Positions 59,165-64,000 of a stretch of 64,000 bases of DNA are shown here, in pieces (the stretch's first letter is position 1; every line of letters begins with the position of its first letter). The notes beneath the pieces are model-generated. The model searched no databases and was not told where the DNA came from. It saw only the letters and a program-made list of their open reading frames with translations. Origin of the DNA: Cryomorphaceae bacterium (GTDB lineage: Bacteria > Bacteroidota > Bacteroidia > Flavobacteriales_D > Parvicellaceae). A program made the position numbers and the translations under genes. The stretch spans positions 248,001-312,000 of the forward strand of contig CAJJBV010000002.1 in the NCBI GenBank assembly GCA_905182525.1, in the 5' to 3' direction.

Positions 59165-60643
59165 ATGAAAGAATTACACATATATAATTCTCTTTCGTCT
59201 AAAAAAGAGAAATTTAAACCCCTTGAAAAGGGGCATGTTGGAATGTATGTTTGTGGTCCAACTGTATACAGTAATGTTCACGTTGGAAATGTTAGAACAT
59301 TTATGTCTTTTGACATGATATTTAGATACTTACTGCACTTGGGATATAAAGTAAGATATGTAAGAAATATTACTGATGCAGGACATTTAGAAAATGACGC
59401 TGATGAGGGCGAAGACAGAATTGCTAAAAAAGCCCATTTAGAAAAAATCGAACCTATGGAAGTTGTCCAAAAATATACTGTTGACTTTCACAATACTCTT
59501 AATAAGTTTAATTTTTTACCACCAAGTATTGAGCCCACTGCTACAGGTCATATCATAGAGCAAATTGAAATCATAAAAAAAATAATAGATAAGGGTTTTG
59601 CCTATGAAATTAAAGGCTCGGTTTATTTTGACGTTATCAAATACAATAAGGAGAATCATTATGGTAAATTAAGTGGAAGAAAGATCGAAGACCTTATTCA
59701 TAATACTAGATCCCTAGAGGGGCAATCTGACAAAAAAAACCCTCAAGATTTTGCACTTTGGAAAAAAGCAGATACTCAGCACATAATGAGATGGCCTTCA
59801 CCTTGGGGAAGTGGTTTTCCAGGATGGCACTTAGAGTGTACGGCAATGAGCACTAAATATTTAGGTGAAAGTTTTGATATTCACGGAGGCGGAATGGATT
59901 TAAAATTCCCACATCATGAATGTGAAATTGCTCAAGCAGAGACTTGTAATGGAAAAAGTCCCGTTCAAACTTGGATGCATGCTAACATGCTAACTCTAAA
60001 TGGTCAAAAAATGGCAAAATCAACTGGGAATTATATTCTGCCAGAGGACTTCTTCACGGGTGAAAGTGAACATTTAAGTAAAAGTTTTTCTGCAAGCTGT
60101 GTAAGATTTTTCATTCTTCAGGCTCACTATAGAAGTGTTTTAGATTTTTCAAATGAAGCATTATTGGCTTCAGAAAAAGGATACAACAAATTAATGGAAA
60201 GTGTAAATACTTTAGAAAACATTATTTTCTCCAACAAAACTTCAGGATTTAATATTGAATCATGGAAAAAAAATTGCTACCAAGCAATGAATGATGATTT
60301 TAATTCTCCAATTCTTATTGCTGAGTTATTTAGTGCTGTAAAGTTTATTAACCAGATTAAAGAAAATAAAGCTTCAATAAGTGAAAAAGATTTACTTACA
60401 CTAAACTCATGTTTTAATGCTTTTATTTTTGAAATCCTTGGATTACATACTTTAAATGAAACTGAAAATAATCATAAAGAGAAATTAGAAAATTCTATAA
60501 AACTTTTAATAAAAATTAGAGAAGAAGCTAGAGAAAATAAAGATTTTAAACTTTCAGATAAAATTAGAAATGAACTTGAGCAAATTGGAATTCAATTAAA
60601 AGATTCAAAAGAAGGAACAAATTTTATAATTGATTCGAAATGA
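59165..60643 (+). CDS. cysS: Cysteinyl-tRNA synthetase
   Basis: 492 residues, class I. It charges tRNA-Cys. The HIGH-like motif is in [17 protein letters not shown], where Cys also binds zinc. [10 protein letters not shown] and [12 protein letters not shown] supply further zinc ligands, and [10 protein letters not shown] is the KMSKS motif. The carboxy-terminal helical region ends with [10 protein letters not shown]. It overlaps the next gene by 4 nt. Confidence 0.98.
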   Translation: MKELHIYNSLSSKKEKFKPLEKGHVGMYVCGPTVYSNVHVGNVRTFMSFDMIFRYLLHLGYKVRYVRNITDAGHLENDADEGEDRIAKKAHLEKIEPMEVVQKYTVDFHNTLNKFNFLPPSIEPTATGHIIEQIEIIKKIIDKGFAYEIKGSVYFDVIKYNKENHYGKLSGRKIEDLIHNTRSLEGQSDKKNPQDFALWKKADTQHIMRWPSPWGSGFPGWHLECTAMSTKYLGESFDIHGGGMDLKFPHHECEIAQAETCNGKSPVQTWMHANMLTLNGQKMAKSTGNYILPEDFFTGESEHLSKSFSASCVRFFILQAHYRSVLDFSNEALLASEKGYNKLMESVNTLENIIFSNKTSGFNIESWKKNCYQAMNDDFNSPILIAELFSAVKFINQIKENKASISEKDLLTLNSCFNAFIFEILGLHTLNETENNHKEKLENSIKLLIKIREEARENKDFKLSDKIRNELEQIGIQLKDSKEGTNFIIDSK

Positions 60644-62193
60644 GAAGTTGTTCATTGACTAGAATTATTGTAATTATTTATCTAACGTTTTCTTTTAGTG
60701 TTATTTTTTCCCAATATGATTACTTAGACTCTTTATTTGTTAATAAAGGAGAAATATATTTCTCTTTTAATACTCCAAAAAATAAAACTGGGATTAGCAA
60801 GATTATTTCAATAGATCATAAAACAAACTCTAAAAAAACATTTGCTTATGCAAATAAAAGTCAATTCATCAATTTTTTAGATCTAGATATAGAATTTGAA
60901 ATTATTAATGATGATATTGATTCTTTAATTTTAAATGGATCTAGAGCTAACTGGAATTTTTATCCAAATTACCAAGAGTATGAAAATATAATGCAAGGTC
61001 TCGCAGATTCATTCCCTAGTATTTGCAAATTACATAATTTAGGAACTCTTAACTCAGGACATAAAATTTTAGCCCTTCAAATTTCTGATAATGTTGGAGT
61101 TCCAGAGAACGAGCCCTCTTTTTTATACACATCGTCAATGCATGGAAACGAACTTACGGGGTATGTCTTAATGCTAAGACTTGCAGATGAGCTTTTGAAC
61201 GGTTATTCAAATGGAAATTACTCAGGTATTGTAAATAATATCGATTTATGGATAAACCCTTTAGCAAATCCAGATGGAGCATTTGCAGGTGGAGACCAAT
61301 CTGTTATTGGAGCAACAAGAGGGAATGCTAATTGGATTGATTTAAACAGGAATTATCCAGACCCATTAGATGGATTACATCCTGATGGAAATCCTTGGCA
61401 AGAAGAAACAATTATTTTCATGAATATTGCAGATTCAATAAATTTCAATATGTCATGTAATTTTCATACTGGTGCAGAAGTTTTTAACTATCCCTGGGAT
61501 ACATGGTCTAATTTAACTGCAGATGATTCTTGGTGGGTAGATTTAGGTTCGGATTATGCTGATACAGTACACAATTATAGCTCACCTAGTTATTTTAAAG
61601 ATTTAAATAATGGGCTTACCAATGGTTGGGACTGGTATGAGGTTGATGGAGGAAGGCAGGACTACATGAATTACTTTAAATTATGCAGAGAATCAACTAT
61701 TGAACTTTCATCGGATAAAATACCCAATGCTTCAGCTCTTTCTTTGTTTTGGGATTATAATAAAGCATCATTATTAAATTATATGAACCAATCTTTATAT
61801 GGCTTAAGAGGTTTAGTCTCAGACAGTATTTCGGGCCAACCTTTGAAAGCAAGAGTAGAAATTTTAGGCCATGATTTTGATAGCTCTCATGTGTATTCTA
61901 AACTTCCAGTAGGAAATTATCATAGATATTTAAGTCCTAGGAATTATTTTGTTAGTTTTAGTTGCCCTGGCTATCAAAGTAAATCTGTAATGGTTGATGT
62001 TTTTAATTTTAATCCTACAATTTTAGATGTTCAGTTGGCTCCCGCTTCAATAACAGGTATTAATGAAAATACACAAACTAAAAAGCTACTTAAAAAAATT
62101 GATTTATTAGGAAGAGAAGGTTCTAATAATACTATTCAAATTAAAATTTTTAACGACGGATCAATCAAGAAAATAATCAACAATAAAAATTAA
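60640..62193 (+). CDS. Secreted M14 zinc carboxypeptidase with unusual carboxy-terminal tail
   Basis: 517 residues. An amino-terminal signal-like helix is followed by the M14 domain (about 105-390): HxxE zinc motif in [20 protein letters not shown] (as two segments), DLNRNYPDP, the second histidine in [15 protein letters not shown] and catalytic Glu in ESTIELSS. A beta-sandwich regulatory-like domain follows ([20 protein letters not shown], broken at Gly). The last about 35 residues ([13 protein letters not shown] then [12 protein letters not shown]) recall a tail seen on other Bacteroidota secreted proteins and may be a sorting signal. It sits between cysS and the C1 peptidase. Confidence 0.88.
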   Translation: MRSCSLTRIIVIIYLTFSFSVIFSQYDYLDSLFVNKGEIYFSFNTPKNKTGISKIISIDHKTNSKKTFAYANKSQFINFLDLDIEFEIINDDIDSLILNGSRANWNFYPNYQEYENIMQGLADSFPSICKLHNLGTLNSGHKILALQISDNVGVPENEPSFLYTSSMHGNELTGYVLMLRLADELLNGYSNGNYSGIVNNIDLWINPLANPDGAFAGGDQSVIGATRGNANWIDLNRNYPDPLDGLHPDGNPWQEETIIFMNIADSINFNMSCNFHTGAEVFNYPWDTWSNLTADDSWWVDLGSDYADTVHNYSSPSYFKDLNNGLTNGWDWYEVDGGRQDYMNYFKLCRESTIELSSDKIPNASALSLFWDYNKASLLNYMNQSLYGLRGLVSDSISGQPLKARVEILGHDFDSSHVYSKLPVGNYHRYLSPRNYFVSFSCPGYQSKSVMVDVFNFNPTILDVQLAPASITGINENTQTKKLLKKIDLLGREGSNNTIQIKIFNDGSIKKIINNKN

Positions 62194-62199
62194 ATAATC

Positions 62200-63410
62200 A
62201 TGAAAAAACTTTTAATTATATCAATTATATCAATCTCGTTTAATTCATTTTCTCAATCAAAATTTGAGACGAATAAAAAAGATAGTGAATATAAGTTTAA
62301 AGTTTTGAAAGACTTAGAGGCAACTGATGTTCAAGATCAAGGAAGAACTAGTACTTGCTGGAGCTTTTCATCTTTATCATTCTTTGAGTCAGAAATAATT
62401 AGAATTAAAAAAGAGAGGCACAATCTTTCCGAAATGTTTATAGTTAGAAATGCTTATTTGGGAAAGGCAGAAAATTATCTCAGAATGTACGGAACTTTCA
62501 CATTTGGGCCTGGTGGAGCCTTTCATGATATACCATGGGTTATAAAAAGATACGGGATTGTTCCAGAAGAAGTTTACGGTGGACTAAATTACGGAGCATC
62601 TGCACATAAGCATTCTGAAATGGAAGCAGTTGTAGAATCTGCTGTAAAAGCCTTAGCAAAGAAACCACAAAATGGAAAATTAACTCCAGTTTGGAAAAAT
62701 GGGATAGAAGGTATATTGGATGCATATTTAGGCGATATGCCAAGTAATATAGAAGATTATAATTTTACATATAAAGGTAAAAGTATACTCCTAAAACTTT
62801 TTCAGAATCTTTAGGTCTAAATATGGAAGACTATATCTCTTTAACTTCTTTTACCCATCATCCTTTCTACAGTAATTTTGTGCTAGAGGTTCAGGATAAC
62901 TGGGCGTTACAATCAAGCTATAACTTACCACTTGATGAATTTATGGAAGTTATGGAAAGTGCCTTGATGCAAGGCTATACTTTTGCATGGGGAGCAGATG
63001 TTTCAGAAAAAGGATTTGGATACAGAGACGCTCTGGCAATTTTACCTGAAGATGAATCGACGATAAAAAAATCTGGTAAAGACAGTAAAAGATATAATGA
63101 AGCAGGAGCAGAAAGAATTAGTAATGCTTTTTATACACCAGTTAAAGAAAAAAAAATATCTCAAAAAGATCGGCAAATTGCTTTTGACAATCAAGAAACA
63201 ACAGATGATCATGGAATGCATGTTACTGGTTTAGTTGAGGATCAAAATGGCACAAAATACTTTATTGTCAAAAATTCTTGGGGAGAGAGTAATGAAAAAG
63301 ATGGATACTTTTTTGCTTCATTTCCCTACGTAAGATATAAAACATTAAATATTCAGGTTCATAAAGATGTATTGTCAAAAGATTTAAAAAAGAAATTAGG
63401 AATTAAGTAG
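62200..63410 (+). pseudogene. C1-family (bleomycin hydrolase-like) cysteine peptidase, split by one missing base
   Basis: Exported peptidase of about 404 residues once joined. The signal peptide MKKLLIISIISISFNSFSQS precedes the catalytic Cys in QDQGRTSTCWSFSSLSF. Near 62784 one base seems to be missing (AGTATAC where AGTTATAC is expected), so frame 1 ends at 62814. The second part continues SLGLNMEDYISL and carries the catalytic His (DDHGMHVTGLV) and Asn (IVKNSWGES). The bleomycin hydrolase/aminopeptidase C group normally is cytosolic, but Bacteroidota homologues carry signals. All three active-site residues are intact, so a sequencing error is as likely as a real lesion. Confidence 0.8.
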
Positions 63411-63631
63411 TGATAAAAATATTTGGATATTTATTAATAGTCCCTATTTGGACTTACCAGAAATTAATTTCCCCATTTTTTCCAAGTACGTGCAGGTTTA
63501 GTCCATCTTGTTCTAATTATGCAATTGAAGCCATTAAGCTAAGAGGTCCATTTGTTGGATTCTGGCTAACTTTAAAACGAATATCTAAATGCCACCCTTG
63601 GGGCGGAAATGGATATGACCCTGTTCCTTAA
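63410..63631 (+). CDS. yidD: Membrane protein insertion efficiency factor YidD
   Basis: 73 residues with a GTG start that overlaps the upstream stop by 1 nt. Typical motifs: [27 protein letters not shown] and [14 protein letters not shown], each with conserved Cys. YidD assists YidC in inserting membrane proteins. yidC itself is not in the window. Confidence 0.94.
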   Translation: MIKIFGYLLIVPIWTYQKLISPFFPSTCRFSPSCSNYAIEAIKLRGPFVGFWLTLKRISKCHPWGGNGYDPVP

Positions 63632-63640
63632 ACTCTAGAT

Positions 63641-64000
63641 ATGCTAAAAATAGACATGCACACACATATGATCCCTAAAAACCTTCCAGACTGGGAAAAA
63701 AAATTCGGTTACGGAGGTTTTATTAGGCTAGAACATCACAAGGCTAAATGGGCTAGAATGATGCAGGGAGAGAAATTTTTTAGAGAGATAAATCATAACT
63801 CTTGGGATCCAGAAGTTAGAATTCAAGAATATCAGAGTTTCTCGACAAAAGTTCAAGTAGTTTGTACAATTCCAGTTCTATTTTCATATTTTTCAAAGCC
63901 AAAAGATGGATTAGAAGTTGCTAAATTTTTAAATGATGATTTAGCTAGTTTAGTAGCTAAATATCCAAAAAATTATGTTGGATTAGGTACTTTGCCAATG
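63641..64000 (+). CDS. ACMSD-like amidohydrolase, amino-terminal part (runs off the window)
   Basis: 120 codons to the window edge. The zinc-binding start KIDMHTHMIPKNLPDWE is characteristic of 2-amino-3-carboxymuconate-6-semialdehyde decarboxylase in the amidohydrolase superfamily, followed by GYGGFIRLEHH and a QVVCTIPVLFSY strand. The enzyme acts in tryptophan/kynurenine breakdown. The remaining metal ligands are outside the window. It starts 9 nt after yidD. Confidence 0.85.
   Translation, partial: MLKIDMHTHMIPKNLPDWEKKFGYGGFIRLEHHKAKWARMMQGEKFFREINHNSWDPEVRIQEYQSFSTKVQVVCTIPVLFSYFSKPKDGLEVAKFLNDDLASLVAKYPKNYVGLGTLPM

Overview
The window is AT-rich bacterial chromosome from a member of the Bacteroidota, most likely a marine Flavobacteriales lineage. 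The support is: Por/T9SS-type C-terminal sorting domains on secreted proteins, several perfect matches to the Bacteroidota promoter element TAnnTTTG and few obvious Shine-Dalgarno sequences, a bacterial geranylgeranylglyceryl-phosphate synthase, an SdhCAB set, a short ATP synthase epsilon subunit, and Bacteroidota-restricted families (DUF3109, DUF3127, several outer-membrane or surface proteins). Genes are packed tightly, with many 1-4 nt overlaps and stop codons shared between convergent genes.

Layout. 1-5.1 kb: end of a MgtE magnesium transporter, rsmA, a small ORF, then rbfA-methyltransferase-tsaE-ald, and pdhB facing them. 5.2-10.8 kb: etfBA, then bifunctional nuclease-lipoprotein-nucleoside transporter-thyA-folA. 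10.8-14.3 kb: tRNA-Leu(UAG)-tig-clpP-clpX on the minus strand. 14.4-17.0 kb: flavin reductase-like protein, DUF3127, AtoE-type transporter. 17.0-23.1 kb is the main accessory-looking region: a small T9SS-sorted protein followed by a very large collagen-like, tail-fibre-like surface protein ending in an S74-type intramolecular chaperone domain. Its reading frame is broken many times. 23.3-26.7 kb: sdhCAB. 26.7-38.9 kb: metF, lepA, a giant outer-membrane protein, an OmpA-type lipoprotein, an EamA transporter-yicC-gmk-nadD operon and a cystathionine gamma-synthase family enzyme. 39-42.4 kb: secreted M43 metalloprotease and lipoprotein. 42.4-51.8 kb: ribF, atpDC, rnhB, glyQS, DUF3109, nrdBA. 51.8-59 kb: a frameshifted alpha/beta hydrolase, SPFH protein, fumC, an ArsC-like protein, prfB with its programmed +1 frameshift, glucosaminidase, GGGP synthase and phosphopantetheinyl transferase. 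59-64 kb: one probable long operon, cysS-M14 peptidase-C1 peptidase-yidD-ACMSD-like amidohydrolase.

Most of the window is core metabolism and information processing: translation (rsmA, rbfA, tsaE, lepA, glyQS, prfB, cysS), nucleotide and dNTP supply (nupC, thyA, folA, gmk, nrdAB), protein quality control (tig, clpXP) and respiration (pdhB, etf, sdh, fumC, atpDC). The most unusual part is the T9SS/collagen-like pair at 17.3-23.0 kb. It has tandem 45-nt repeats, six copies of a spacer module, an internal 199-bp duplication, a C-homopolymer upstream, and clustered frameshifts that are either real decay or assembly error. Three loci (the surface protein, the hydrolase at 51.8 kb and the C1 peptidase at 62.2 kb) carry frameshifts where both halves still look functional, so sequence error must be considered. 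The prfB frameshift is genuine and programmed. I found no CRISPR array, insertion sequence, prophage, toxin-antitoxin or defence locus, and no system I can confidently call new.
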